The position numbers and the translations under genes are program-made. Positions 51,584 to 60,806 of a stretch of DNA of 64,000 nt are shown in pieces. This stretch comes from an uncultured Clostridiaceae bacterium (GTDB lineage Bacteria > Bacillota > Clostridia > TANB77 > CAG-508): positions 1-64,000 of the forward strand of contig CANPTO010000003.1 of NCBI GenBank assembly GCA_947577025.1. Direction: 5' to 3'. Under the pieces are notes generated by a model. It worked only from the letters and a program-made list of their open reading frames with translations, was not told the DNA's origin and ran no database searches. Each line of letters begins with the position of its first letter. Positions within the stretch are counted from its first letter, which is position 1.

Positions 51584-52849
51584 CTAATTATCAATCCTTT
51601 TTATTATTTTATCTATTTCTTCTTTTTGTTCGGTAGATAATATTGCTTCTCCTTTACTATTTGATGTGATATGATATGCACTCTCAAACATTTCAATTCC
51701 ATAAGTCATAAAACCTTCTTTTTCTTGACTATTATACCTAATAAAATATGTTGGTAATCCATCACAAGTTTCATTAGAAAATGTTAAGTTATCTATAATA
51801 CTAAAAATTGTATATATTTCTTCTTGATTTAAAATATATTCTTTGGCTGGTACTACTGAACTTAAACCTGTTTCTTGAATAGAAATTGTAGTAACTTTAT
51901 TGTTAATTTCATTATCTTTATTTTCAGTAATATTTATTGTTTTTATAAATTCTATTACCTCATCTGATTCATCATCTATCAAGTCGTGATTCAAAACTGC
52001 TATATTTTTATTTATATTATAAAATGAAATATCGCTCCATTTTTTATTTCCATCATAATACCCAATAGTTGCTTGTTTTCCATTATTTAAAGTTATATTT
52101 TCTGCTGTTCTTCCTGTGCCACAAACACCAAATTGATTATTATAGAAATATAGCACTGCGTACTGTTCTTCATTATTTTTATAAAATTTCAAAGCATATT
52201 TATAAAAATCATTTTGTTCATCTTTAGGCATTTCCTCATATTTCCACTCACTTGGAATATTTAATTCTAATTTAATATTATCTATTACTGTAGAATACTT
52301 TTGATAATTTTGGTTGATATTTTTTTCAAAAATATTTGTAATTGTGTTTAAATCTTCTTCTGTTATCTTTGACTGTTTCTCTCCTTTTTGTATTTCTTTA
52401 CAAGACTCTTTTATATAATACACTTCATTGTTTAAAGTTATTTTATGAGTATTTATTCCATTGCATATCTCTCCATCATATTTTGAATTTAATAATATAT
52501 TTTCTATAATTCCTATGTCTTTTATATCAGTAACTGTAATTGTTTGTCCTTCATATTCAATTTCAATAATATCAGCTTTTGGTAATTCATATTTCATAAA
52601 CCAATTTCCCATTTTTACACCAATATTACTTTCATAAGGCTCGTTTGGGGATACTCCAACATAACGAACTACTTTATAACCTAATCCCCAATAAGTTATT
52701 TTACTTCCATCATTGCTAACTATTTTTATACAATACTTTGGCTCATGTCCTGTTCCTACTCTGCCACTATCTACATAGTTTGTAATAATTCCTGCAATTA
52801 TAATGATTATTACAAATATTCCTATACCAATACCTATTTTCTTTTTCAT
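51584..52849 (-). CDS. membrane-anchored hypothetical protein
   Basis: 421 residues: TM at about 4-24 (IGIGIGIFVIIIIIAGIITN), then an external domain with a repeated character: CIKIVSNDGSKITYWGLGYK, VVRYVGVSPNEPYESNIG, a central LELNIPSEWKYEEMPKD region and C-terminal TCDGLPTYFIRYNSQEK. Similar membrane proteins are frequent in Clostridia and of unknown role. A lipobox is absent. Its end overlaps the zinc-ribbon gene's long start by 11 bp only if the earlier start is used. Confidence 0.68.
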   Translation of the reverse strand: MKKKIGIGIGIFVIIIIIAGIITNYVDSGRVGTGHEPKYCIKIVSNDGSKITYWGLGYKVVRYVGVSPNEPYESNIGVKMGNWFMKYELPKADIIEIEYEGQTITVTDIKDIGIIENILLNSKYDGEICNGINTHKITLNNEVYYIKESCKEIQKGEKQSKITEEDLNTITNIFEKNINQNYQKYSTVIDNIKLELNIPSEWKYEEMPKDEQNDFYKYALKFYKNNEEQYAVLYFYNNQFGVCGTGRTAENITLNNGKQATIGYYDGNKKWSDISFYNINKNIAVLNHDLIDDESDEVIEFIKTINITENKDNEINNKVTTISIQETGLSSVVPAKEYILNQEEIYTIFSIIDNLTFSNETCDGLPTYFIRYNSQEKEGFMTYGIEMFESAYHITSNSKGEAILSTEQKEEIDKIIKRIDN

Positions 52850-52882
52850 ATAATTTTCACTCCCTTAAATAGATTACTAATT

Positions 52883-52950
52883 CTTGTTACGATTATATAA
52901 TAAAAGACAGATAATTTCAACTTAATTACCTGCCCTACTTATTGTAATTT
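52883..52950 (-). promoter_or_regulatory. terminator-plus-promoter repeat, copy 2
   Basis: CAGATAATTTCAACTTAATT hairpin and a minus-strand TATAAT (52892-52897). Confidence 0.7.
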
Positions 52951-52971
52951 TGTGTTTACCTTTAAATTTCT

Positions 52972-53127
52972 TTATTTAGGAAATCCTAAATAAATTGCAA
53001 AAAGAACAAATACTATTCCAAGTACAATTAAAATTATATGCCAACGATTACTCTTCCTACGATAAATTCCAAAACCAATAGAAAATATCCCCAACAACAT
53101 TGATATGATCATTGCAAAAAATCCCAT
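52972..53127 (-). CDS. 51-residue membrane protein, last gene of the ABC operon
   Basis: MGFFAMIISMLLGIFSIGFG-IYRRKSNRWHIILIVLGIVFVLFAIYLGFPK: two TMs around a basic loop. GGAGG lies 6 nt before the ATG and the start overlaps the preceding ABC ATPase gene's stop by a codon. It resembles small immunity or accessory membrane proteins next to bacteriocin ABC genes, though no family is identified. Confidence 0.65.
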   Translation of the reverse strand: MGFFAMIISMLLGIFSIGFGIYRRKSNRWHIILIVLGIVFVLFAIYLGFPK

Positions 53128-53128
53128 T

Positions 53129-53797
53129 TTATTTCCTCCTTTCAAGATGAATTACTCTATCATAGCGATTTGCCATTTCCAAATCGTGAGTTACAGTAAT
53201 AATAGTAGTATTAAATTCTTTGTTCATTTTAAAAAGCAAGTTTACAATTCTTTCTCTATTCTCTACATCAAGAGATGCCGTAGGTTCATCTGCTAAAATA
53301 ATTTGAGGCTTCATAATTATTCCTCTGGCAAATACTGCTCTAGCTTTTTCTCCACCAGAACATTCAAGTGGCTTCTTTTTTAATATAGATTCAATATCAA
53401 TTGCATTAATTACATTTTCAAAATCCTCTAGCTTAAATTCTTTTTTCCCAGAGTCTGCATAAAGTAAAGGTAGTTTGATATTATCTTCAATTGTCAAAGA
53501 ATTGATTAGTGCTGACTCTTGAAGAACAAAACCAATTTTTTGATTTCTCCATTGTGCTAACTCACTTGTATGTAAACTATTTGCTCTCGAATCAAAAAGA
53601 GTATATTCACCATTATAATCTCTATCTAACAATCCAATAATATTAAGCAATGAGCTTTTTCCTACTCCAGATTCGCCTACAATAGCAATCTTCTCACCAG
53701 CATTAACTTCAAGATTAAAATTATTCAAGATTGAGATTTGTAACTTTTTATTCTTATAAATTTTTTCTTTAATTTTTAAATCAATAATTTTCGTCAT
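53129..53797 (-). CDS. ABC transporter ATP-binding protein
   Basis: 222 residues: Walker A GESGVGKSSLL, Q-loop FVLQESALINSLTIE, signature CSGGEKARAV (where LSGGQ is usual), Walker B IILADEPTASLDVE and H-loop VTHDLEMA. Of the MacB/LolD class that pairs with FtsX-like permeases. Its start overlaps the permease end by 4 bp. Confidence 0.9.
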   Translation of the reverse strand: MTKIIDLKIKEKIYKNKKLQISILNNFNLEVNAGEKIAIVGESGVGKSSLLNIIGLLDRDYNGEYTLFDSRANSLHTSELAQWRNQKIGFVLQESALINSLTIEDNIKLPLLYADSGKKEFKLEDFENVINAIDIESILKKKPLECSGGEKARAVFARGIIMKPQIILADEPTASLDVENRERIVNLLFKMNKEFNTTIITVTHDLEMANRYDRVIHLERRK

Positions 53798-55011
53798 TGT
53801 AACACCCTCAAAGAAATTGGAACTTTTTTAATTTTTCGTAACATATTCTCGACAATAACCATTCCTATAATAATATCTGAAAGAACTACTACCAATAAAG
53901 ATAACCAGTCCATTCCTATTAAACCAAATAATCCATAAGTAGCAAAAGTAGCGTCTTTTCTTAACCAACACCCATATCTGTTAAAAGCAGTAATTATAAA
54001 AATAACTGTTAAATTGATAAATGAAAGTATCCCAAAATAAATATAAAATATTTTTCTCAACTTTGAATAACTTAATCCAACTAATAGATTAATTGTAAAG
54101 TCTTTCAACATTAAGCGAACACTAACTAATGCATTCCATATAGAAAGACAAGTTATAACTATAAATAAAATAAATGTTGTTATTGCTATAATTTTTAATG
54201 AATGCAAATAATATTCATTAAAATAATCATAATTTTCCTGTTGGCTAAAAAAATTAAATTTTAATCCCATATTATCTTTAATAACCTTACTTAAATCTGT
54301 TACTTCTTCTTTTGTAGTATTCAGCGTTATAATATCCATAAGACCATTTAATTTAAGATCCATATTTGCATTATTTATAAAAGCCTCATTTACAGGAATA
54401 AGAATTGAAAAATTGTAGTATGTCTTGGAGTTGAGAGCATAATAGTTAGAATGGTAAGTATTTTGTTTCAAAATCCCCTGAACTTTCAAAGTTACTGGTC
54501 GCCCCAAAACAAATTCATCAATTTTTATTGTTGACCCAACAGGATATGTTTTACTTAACCCTTTTCCTATTAAAACAGGGATTTCCCCATCTAATTGGTA
54601 ATCAAAGTCTAAATCTGTCCCTTGTGAAAGCTCAAATTCATTTAATCTATAATACTGCTCGTTCATATAGCCTAATGATATTTTCATATCATAACTGTTG
54701 GGAACAGATACAATAAACCCATCTGTATAAAACGCATAATTAAAGTTATTATTCAAATAGTCATATACTGCTTGTGTTCCATTTTCACTAATTACTCCCA
54801 TATCAATATGACTATTTGGATCTAAGTTAGCAGTGTAAACTCCTTCTTGATTTATATATTCCGTTTCTCGATACCCTTGAAAAGTTGATAAAATCGAACG
54901 AGTAGCAGTAAAAGTTATATAATTCGCCATACAAAGTAACAAAATCATACCTATACCAAGTATCGCTTTTCTCAAAAATATTTTTGAAATAATAAACTTA
55001 AAAATTTTCAT
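53794..55011 (-). CDS. FtsX/MacB-like ABC permease
   Basis: About 405 residues from the ATG at 55011 (GGGAGGTG upstream). TM1 (AILGIGMILLLCMANYITF), a large external domain (about 35-270) and three C-terminal TMs. Works with the following ATPase. The operon also has a membrane protein ahead and a small membrane protein behind, and it is preceded by an XRE gene with the same operator. Such modules often export or give immunity to peptides. Confidence 0.82.
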   Translation of the reverse strand: MKIFKFIISKIFLRKAILGIGMILLLCMANYITFTATRSILSTFQGYRETEYINQEGVYTANLDPNSHIDMGVISENGTQAVYDYLNNNFNYAFYTDGFIVSVPNSYDMKISLGYMNEQYYRLNEFELSQGTDLDFDYQLDGEIPVLIGKGLSKTYPVGSTIKIDEFVLGRPVTLKVQGILKQNTYHSNYYALNSKTYYNFSILIPVNEAFINNANMDLKLNGLMDIITLNTTKEEVTDLSKVIKDNMGLKFNFFSQQENYDYFNEYYLHSLKIIAITTFILFIVITCLSIWNALVSVRLMLKDFTINLLVGLSYSKLRKIFYIYFGILSFINLTVIFIITAFNRYGCWLRKDATFATYGLFGLIGMDWLSLLVVVLSDIIIGMVIVENMLRKIKKVPISLRVLQ

Positions 55012-55444
55012 ATTTTCGCACCTCCCTTGCACTAATTAGTATGTATATGATAAAAATAAATGTTAAGTAAAAATTGCTAATTAAATTGAATTTTAAATAT
55101 ACATTTGCTAAAGTTGATAAAAGGCAAACAAATATTAATATCATTAGACAATTCAGTGCATATCGAATTGTGATATTAAATATAGTATCTCCTACAAGCA
55201 TTTTGCAAAATATTTCTGTTTTTTTTCTGTGCAACATTTGATAATGAAAAACTATCACAACAACTGTAAATATTAGAACGATTATCTCTTGATAATCAGT
55301 AAAATTTTTCAAAAATGCCTTTAAAATATAAGAATCCAAATCCATAATCTTTACATAATTGAAAAGCAAATTTAGAAAAAAGCAAAACATATATGCAGTA
55401 CATAGTTCTAATACATCAGAAATTCTAAATAAAGATTTTTTCAT
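54998..55444 (-). CDS. four-TM membrane protein, first gene of the ABC operon
   Basis: 148 residues with about four TMs (LCTAYMFCFFLNLLFNYV, IIVLIFTVVVIVFHYQML, ILIFVCLLSTLANVYL, YLTFIFIIYILISA). No family assigned. Its end overlaps the permease start by 14 bp. Its promoter carries the TTGCT-TGT-AGCAA palindrome also found before the XRE gene. Confidence 0.68.
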   Translation of the reverse strand: MKKSLFRISDVLELCTAYMFCFFLNLLFNYVKIMDLDSYILKAFLKNFTDYQEIIVLIFTVVVIVFHYQMLHRKKTEIFCKMLVGDTIFNITIRYALNCLMILIFVCLLSTLANVYLKFNLISNFYLTFIFIIYILISAREVRKYENF

Positions 55445-55472
55445 ATTTTACTTTCTCCTTTCTCCAGAAATT

Positions 55473-55505
55473 ATTATACAAAGAATAGTCCGTTGCTACA
55501 AGCAA
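55473..55505 (-). promoter_or_regulatory. promoter with XRE-type operator of the ABC operon
   Basis: TTGTAG (55496-55501) and TATAAT (55473-55478), 17 bp apart; palindrome TTGCTTGTAGCAA at 55493-55505 covers the -35. Confidence 0.75.
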
Positions 55506-55563
55506 TGCTTATTAACATTCAAGATTTTCAACCATAAATTGGTGATTTTTGCTAAAAATAATT

Positions 55564-56073
55564 TCAATCTTTCTTTCGAGTCAATATAATACCAATAATT
55601 GATATAATAAAAATAATTGGTGCTATCCTAACAAATAACCATTCAAATGACTGAAAAGCAACACCTAAAAAGGCATATTCTGGATTATTATAATCCCAAT
55701 TCAAATAAGAACTATTTAAAAAATATAAAGATATGAAAGTTATAATTGTAATAGCACATAATGAAATAAATAACCAATGAATTATTTTTCTTTTGGCATT
55801 ATTCCTTTGTAATAGTTGTAAGTTTATTATTTCTAATTTTTCAGAAATTGCTTTCAAATCATCTACTTTTGATTCTGAAATATTTTCTCCAAGCAAAGTG
55901 CTTACTGGTGTTTCAAAAACCTCTGATATTGCCACTAACATTTCTGAATCTGGAACTGACAATCCTTTCTCCCATTTAGAAATTGTTTGTCTTACTACAT
56001 TTAATTTGATAGCAAGTTCTTCTTGTGAAAGTCCTTTTGATTTTCTTATTGATTTAATGTTTTCTTTTAACAT
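55564..56073 (-). CDS. XRE-family regulator with membrane anchor
   Basis: 169 residues: an N-terminal HTH_3 (IKSIRKSKGLSQEELAIKLN, VVRQTISKWEKGLSVPD) and two C-terminal TMs (IIHWLFISLCAITIITFISL, IAPIIFIISIIGIIL). Membrane-bound XRE regulators like this often govern a linked transporter. The promoter regions of this gene and of the ABC operon downstream carry the same palindrome, so it probably regulates both. Confidence 0.85.
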   Translation of the reverse strand: MLKENIKSIRKSKGLSQEELAIKLNVVRQTISKWEKGLSVPDSEMLVAISEVFETPVSTLLGENISESKVDDLKAISEKLEIINLQLLQRNNAKRKIIHWLFISLCAITIITFISLYFLNSSYLNWDYNNPEYAFLGVAFQSFEWLFVRIAPIIFIISIIGIILTRKKD

Positions 56074-56100
56074 TTTAATTAACTCCTTTCTTTACGAACT

Positions 56101-56133
56101 ATTATATAAAAAATAGTCCGTTGCTACAAGCAA
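56101..56133 (-). promoter_or_regulatory. promoter with XRE-type operator of the regulator gene
   Basis: TTGTAG (56124-56129) and TATAAT (56101-56106), 17 bp apart; palindrome TTGCTTGTAGCAA at 56121-56133. Confidence 0.75.
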
Positions 56134-56174
56134 CGCTTATTAACATTTAAGATTTATAGCCTATAAACTGCTGT

Positions 56175-56246
56175 CTTGTGTTTCAATTATATATATAAAG
56201 GACAAGTAATTTTTAACTTAATTACTTGCCCTACTTATTGTAGTTT
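56175..56246 (-). promoter_or_regulatory. terminator-plus-promoter repeat, copy 3
   Basis: GGCAAGTAATTAAG..AATTACTTGTCC hairpin and a minus-strand TATAAT-like box (about 56186-56191). Confidence 0.65.
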
Positions 56247-56257
56247 ATCTTGCACAT

Positions 56258-56707
56258 TTATTTTTTTGAATAATCCAAACTAGCTCTTATGATTTCTCGT
56301 TCTCCTTCTTTTATTAAAAACTCCATTGAACTTTCTTTTTCTTTTTTATAAATTCTTAATATTTCTCCTTCTCTACTTTCATTTATATAATGAATTTCAA
56401 AATCTGTTATTTGGTTATTATCTAAAAATTCACAAGATAAAGTATTAACAATATATCTAACATATACTACATTATTTGTATGCCTACTGTAATCTATATC
56501 TGTTACATAGACTTTTTGTTCATATACAAAATCATCTTCTGAAAATGTTTCATTTAGCTTTGAATATGAATCTTGAATTACATTTTCTTCTGTTTCCATA
56601 TCTTGTGGTAATGTCATTGCCTCTACTAATCCTAGTTTTAAATTTTGATCTACTTCTGTATAACTTATTTTATATTCTTTCCTGTATTCTCTTTTCACAA
56701 TTATCAT
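56258..56707 (-). CDS. shortened acyl-ACP thioesterase-like (hotdog) protein
   Basis: 149 residues from the ATG at 56707, which overlaps the copA stop (ATGA). The C-terminal hotdog is clear: VYVTDIDYSRHTNNVVYVRYI, ITDFEIHYINESREGEIL. The N-terminal hotdog is only partly present: YKISYTEVDQNLKLGLVEAM is followed almost at once by SEDDFVYEQK, missing the middle of the usual ~240-residue protein. Fatty-acid release from ACP is the family role; this copy may be an internally deleted or single-domain version. Its position at the end of a copper operon is unusual. Confidence 0.7.
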   Translation of the reverse strand: MIIVKREYRKEYKISYTEVDQNLKLGLVEAMTLPQDMETEENVIQDSYSKLNETFSEDDFVYEQKVYVTDIDYSRHTNNVVYVRYIVNTLSCEFLDNNQITDFEIHYINESREGEILRIYKKEKESSMEFLIKEGEREIIRASLDYSKK

Positions 56708-58917
56708 TTCCTTTTTATTGTATTTTTTAATCTTAAAGTATTTAATATAACTGTTATGCTGCTTAATACCATAGCTAAACTTGCAATCATTGGATTGATA
56801 GAAATTCCAAATGGTTTTAATATTCCCATTGCTATTGGTATCATTAAACAATTATAGAAAAATGCCCAAAATAAATTTTGTTTTATATTTCTTATTGTTT
56901 TTTTACTGATATTGATTAGTTTTATGATACTGCTCAAATCATTTTTGGTAAGTATTACATTAGAAGAATCCATTGCAATATCTGTTCCACTATTTACACT
57001 TACTCCTATATCAGCATTTGCTAGAGCTGGGCTATCATTTATTCCATCTCCACACATCATTACAAATTTATTTTCTTCTTTTAACTGCTTAATCATATTT
57101 GATTTTTCTTTTGGTAATACATTCGCAATGGCTTTTTCTATTCCTAATTCTTCTGCTATTTTTTCTGCTGTTTCTTTGTTATCTCCTGTTAGCATTACTG
57201 GTTCTATTTTCATACTTAATAAGTCTTTTATTGAATCTTTTGCCTCATTTCGTATAATATCATTTACTCCTATTAAAGATAATATTTTTTCTTCTTGTAC
57301 CACATAAATAATACTGTTTCCTTTACTTGCAAGCTCTTTTTCTTCTTGTTTATATATGTTTTCTATATGATAGTTTTCAAGAATTTTAGCATTTCCAATA
57401 ATCACTTTTTTGTTATTTACTTTTCCTATAATTCCATAGCCTGCAACATTTCCAAATTCTTTAACCTCTAATTTTTGAATTTTGTTTTCATCTAAATAAT
57501 CTGTAAATGCTTTTCCTATTGGATGTGTAGTTTTGCTTTCAATACTTCCTACTATTTGTAAAAGTTCTTTTTCTGACATATCACTATAATTCTTAACTTC
57601 TGCTATTTTCAATTTTCCATAAGTTAGAGTTCCTGTTTTATCAAAAACAATTACATTTGTTTTACAAGCATTCTCTAATATTTCGCTTTTCTTTATTAAA
57701 ATTCCATTACTTGCACATAAGCCTTCGCTTACTATAATTGCAAGTGGTGTAGCCAATCCTAAACTACAAGGACAAGCAACAACTAAAATTGTTACGAATG
57801 TTGTTATTGCAGTTTCAAAATTTTGCCCCATTATTAAATACACAATAAATGTTAATATTGCTAAAACAATTACAACTGGAACAAAATATCCAGATACTTT
57901 GTCTGCAACTTTTGCTATTGGAGCTTTTGTATTGCTAGCCTCAACAACAAGTTTAACTATTTCAGATACAGTTGACTCTTTTCCAATTCTTTCTGCTTTA
58001 TATTCAATATATCCATCATAATTTAAACTTCCTGCGATTACTTTATTTCCAAATTCCTTTGTTTGTGGCTTGCTTTCTCCTGTTATAAATGATTCATCAA
58101 GATGGGCTTTCCCTTCTATTATTTCTCCATCTACTGCTATCTTTTCTCCTGCCTTGCAAACAACAATATCTCCTTTATGAATTTCATCTAAAGTTACTTC
58201 TTTTAATTTACCATCAACTTTTATTACTGCTGTATTTGGTGTTATTTTTACTAACTTACTAATTGCCTCTTTTGTTTTATCTTTACTTAACCCATCTATA
58301 TATCTTCCTAGTTTTATAAAATAAATAACAATACTAGAAGATTCAAAATATAAATTCATAGCAAGACTTGTATTTCCTTTAAATACTAAATACATATTAT
58401 ATAAACTATATAAAAAACTTGTAACAACTCCAATTCCTACTAAAGTATCCATATTGGGTGTTTTATGAATTAAATTCTTATATCCATTTCTTATAATATC
58501 AAATCCATATATTATAAAACATATAGTAAGTATTAGTAATGAAATCATATAGTTAGCTGTAAAGCTATGTGGATCAAGAAAAGGAATTACAGGTAAATTT
58601 ACCATGTGTCCCATTGAAATATACATTAAAAGTATAGCAAGTACAGTAAATACAATAAATTTAACTTTTTCTTTTTTACTTTTCGTATTAGTATTTATTT
58701 CCTTAAATTCTCCTAAACTTTTAAATCCTGCTTTTTTGACAAATTCTTCGATTTTGGCTATGTCTAGTTTTGTTTCGCTATATTCAATACTAGCATTTGC
58801 CATTACTAAATTTACTGAAGCATTAATAATTCCATCTTGTTTATTTAAATACTTCTCTAATCCATTTGAACAAGCAGAACAAGTCATTCCATCAATCGAC
58901 AAAATTATTTTTTTCAT
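56704..58917 (-). CDS. copA: copper-exporting P1B-type ATPase
   Basis: 737 residues: one N-terminal HMA domain (GMTCSACSNGLEKYL), eight TMs with CPC (VACPCSLGLATPLAII) as the Cu(I) site, actuator TGES (LDESFITGESKP), phosphorylation DKTGTLT and hinge GDGINDSPALANADIG, as well as HP locus (THPIG). It exports Cu(I) from the cytoplasm. Last but one gene of csoR-copZ-copA; begins 5 bp after copZ. Confidence 0.95.
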   Translation of the reverse strand: MKKIILSIDGMTCSACSNGLEKYLNKQDGIINASVNLVMANASIEYSETKLDIAKIEEFVKKAGFKSLGEFKEINTNTKSKKEKVKFIVFTVLAILLMYISMGHMVNLPVIPFLDPHSFTANYMISLLILTICFIIYGFDIIRNGYKNLIHKTPNMDTLVGIGVVTSFLYSLYNMYLVFKGNTSLAMNLYFESSSIVIYFIKLGRYIDGLSKDKTKEAISKLVKITPNTAVIKVDGKLKEVTLDEIHKGDIVVCKAGEKIAVDGEIIEGKAHLDESFITGESKPQTKEFGNKVIAGSLNYDGYIEYKAERIGKESTVSEIVKLVVEASNTKAPIAKVADKVSGYFVPVVIVLAILTFIVYLIMGQNFETAITTFVTILVVACPCSLGLATPLAIIVSEGLCASNGILIKKSEILENACKTNVIVFDKTGTLTYGKLKIAEVKNYSDMSEKELLQIVGSIESKTTHPIGKAFTDYLDENKIQKLEVKEFGNVAGYGIIGKVNNKKVIIGNAKILENYHIENIYKQEEKELASKGNSIIYVVQEEKILSLIGVNDIIRNEAKDSIKDLLSMKIEPVMLTGDNKETAEKIAEELGIEKAIANVLPKEKSNMIKQLKEENKFVMMCGDGINDSPALANADIGVSVNSGTDIAMDSSNVILTKNDLSSIIKLINISKKTIRNIKQNLFWAFFYNCLMIPIAMGILKPFGISINPMIASLAMVLSSITVILNTLRLKNTIKRK

Positions 58918-58922
58918 TCTTT

Positions 58923-59132
58923 TTATTCTCCTACGACTTCATATCCAACATCTTCAAGAGTTTCTTGAATTAACTCTTTAGATACATTTTCATTTGCAGT
59001 TACACAAACTTTTCCAGTAGTATGATCAGCAGTTACACTTTCAACTCCTTCAATATTTCCTACTGCATTTTTTACTCTATTTTCACATCCTCCACACATC
59101 ATTCCATTTACTTTTAAAATTATCTCTTTCAT
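58923..59132 (-). CDS. copZ: copper chaperone (HMA domain)
   Basis: 69 residues from the ATG at 59132 (GGAAATG upstream; an ATG at 59141 is also possible). GMMCGGCENRVKNAV is the CxxC copper site with the usual Met; the ferredoxin-like fold then continues to ETLEDVGYEV. It delivers Cu(I) to CopA. It lies between csoR and copA. Confidence 0.9.
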   Translation of the reverse strand: MKEIILKVNGMMCGGCENRVKNAVGNIEGVESVTADHTTGKVCVTANENVSKELIQETLEDVGYEVVGE

Positions 59133-59156
59133 AAAAATCATTTCCTTTCTTTTTTA

Positions 59157-59465
59157 TTATTTATTAAATCTTTTGAATAAACTTATTATTTCATCTATCG
59201 TACCAACTTTTCCATTTTCCATATCACGAGCTATACAAGTATATAAATGGTTTTCTAATATTTGATTCGACAGACTTTTTACTGAATTTTCTATTGCTGA
59301 TAATTGTATTAAAACATCATTGCAATAAGCATCTTCGCCTATCATCTTTCTAACGCCTTTTATTTGACCTTCAATTCTGCTTAATCTATTATTTAGCAAT
59401 TTCTTTTCTTCTTCTGCTCTATGTGTTTTCTTATTACAACATTTATCACATTCATTATTTTCCAT
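59157..59465 (-). CDS. csoR: copper-sensing repressor CsoR
   Basis: 102 residues, all-helical CsoR/RcnR family: LSRIEGQIKGVRKMIGEDAY, CNDVL (first Cys), NHLYTCIARD (His and second Cys). The Cys/His/Cys set binds Cu(I) and releases DNA. An added Cys-rich N-terminus (CDKCCNKKTH) is present. It is the first gene of the copper operon and sits next to a matching operator. Confidence 0.92.
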   Translation of the reverse strand: MENNECDKCCNKKTHRAEEEKKLLNNRLSRIEGQIKGVRKMIGEDAYCNDVLIQLSAIENSVKSLSNQILENHLYTCIARDMENGKVGTIDEIISLFKRFNK

Positions 59466-59484
59466 TTCCTCACCACCTTAAATT

Positions 59485-59513
59485 ATTATATACCTAGTAG
59501 GGTATTTTGTAAA
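59485..59513 (-). promoter_or_regulatory. CsoR-controlled promoter
   Basis: TTTACA (59508-59513) and TATAAT (59485-59490), 17-bp spacer. The CsoR box ATACCTAGTAGGGTAT (59490-59505) lies in the spacer; a further GGGGGTAT lies just upstream. Confidence 0.85.
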
Positions 59514-59660
59514 TAAGGGGGTATGTTCTTAAATCTCTTTTCTACCAAGTGCTTTGGAAGGTGTTCTGTTATTTACAATTTTGATATTTTTTGATATATT
59601 ATAAAGTGCATTATAGTAATTTTCTATAATACAAATAATTCGATTTTTGGAGGTATCACT

Positions 59661-60425
59661 ATGAAGATATATGAAATAACATTTAGTGCAACTGGAAGAA
59701 CACAAAAAGTAACTGATATTATAAGTTCTGTTTTTGAAGGAGATAAAACAAGAGTTGATATTAGTAACCCTAATTTTAAAGATAAAATATACGAAATTTC
59801 ACAGGACAGTTTTTGCATTGTATCTGTACCAGTATATAATGGGAGAGTTCCTACTCCAGCTGTCGATAATTTAAAAAATATTAAAGGAAATGGAGCAACT
59901 GCATTGTTAGTGGCAGTTTATGGTAATAGAGCTATTGATGATTGTTTATTAGAATTGAAAAATATTTTGGCAGAGCAAGGTTTTAAATGTAAAGCTGCAA
60001 TTTCAGCTGTGGCTGAACATTCTATGATGCCACAATTTGCAACTAATAGACCAGATGATGAAGATAAAAAAGAATTAATTGGTTTTGCCAGAAAAATAAA
60101 AGAAAAATTAGATAGCAATACTCTTTCTGAAACAATTAATGTTCCAGGAAAAATGCCTTATGCTAAATCTCCAAATTTACCAATAAAAATAAAAGTCAAT
60201 AAAGATTGTATTAAATGTGGGAAATGTGCAAAAGTTTGTCCTGTTAGTGCAATTCCATTTGATAATCCATCTTGTACTGACAAAAGCAAGTGTATAACTT
60301 GTATGCGTTGCATATCAGTATGTCCTAAAAATGCAAGAAGTTTACCACCTGTATTACTATCTATAGTTAGCACAGTTGCTAAAAGTCAATTTAAAGAAAG
60401 AAAAGGAAATTCTTTATTCCTTTAA
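59661..60425 (+). CDS. EFR1-family flavodoxin/ferredoxin fusion
   Basis: 254 residues: a flavodoxin-like domain (FSATGRTQKVTDII, VSVPVYNGRVPTPAV, VAVYGNRAIDDCLLEL) and a C-terminal 2[4Fe-4S] ferredoxin (CIKCGKCAKVCPVSAI, CITCMRCISVCPKNA). EFRODO-type proteins are presumed cytoplasmic electron carriers in anaerobes. Divergent from the copper operon. GGAGGTATC lies before the ATG. Confidence 0.9.
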   Translation: MKIYEITFSATGRTQKVTDIISSVFEGDKTRVDISNPNFKDKIYEISQDSFCIVSVPVYNGRVPTPAVDNLKNIKGNGATALLVAVYGNRAIDDCLLELKNILAEQGFKCKAAISAVAEHSMMPQFATNRPDDEDKKELIGFARKIKEKLDSNTLSETINVPGKMPYAKSPNLPIKIKVNKDCIKCGKCAKVCPVSAIPFDNPSCTDKSKCITCMRCISVCPKNARSLPPVLLSIVSTVAKSQFKERKGNSLFL

Positions 60426-60429
60426 AAGA

Positions 60430-60456
60430 AAAAAGCTGTTACACAACAGCTTTTTC
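60430..60456 (+). terminator. intrinsic terminator
   Basis: AAAAAGCTGTT / AACAGCTTTTT, loop ACAC. Confidence 0.85.
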
Positions 60457-60479
60457 TAATTTTCCCTATAACTTGTAAT

Positions 60480-60647
60480 TTAATCTTCGATTTTCATAAT
60501 AATATCGTATGCAACAAAACATTCTTCTTTTGATAGTTTTGTTTCATTAACAAGATATTCTATTGCTTCATCTTTAGTAGAAAAATCTTTTAATATATTC
60601 TTTACTTCTTTAAATTTCTCAATAACTTTTTTAATTTCATTATTCAT
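60480..60647 (-). CDS. small helical protein (55 residues)
   Basis: MNNEIKKVIEKFKEVKNILK then DFSTKDEAIEYLVNETKLS and KEECFVAYDIIMKIED. No TM, acidic C-terminus; no family known. AGTGAGATGAG upstream is a weak ribosome binding site. Confidence 0.55.
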   Translation of the reverse strand: MNNEIKKVIEKFKEVKNILKDFSTKDEAIEYLVNETKLSKEECFVAYDIIMKIED

Positions 60648-60806
60648 ATTCTCATCTCACTTTCAAATTACTATTTATCGCTATCATTATAACATTATTC
60701 TAAAAAAAAGTATATGAAAACAACAAAAAAATAATAAGCCAGAAAAGTATTTTGTAAACTTCCTGAGTGTCTTTATGATTTTTATCTTATATATTTTTTA
60801 TAATTT

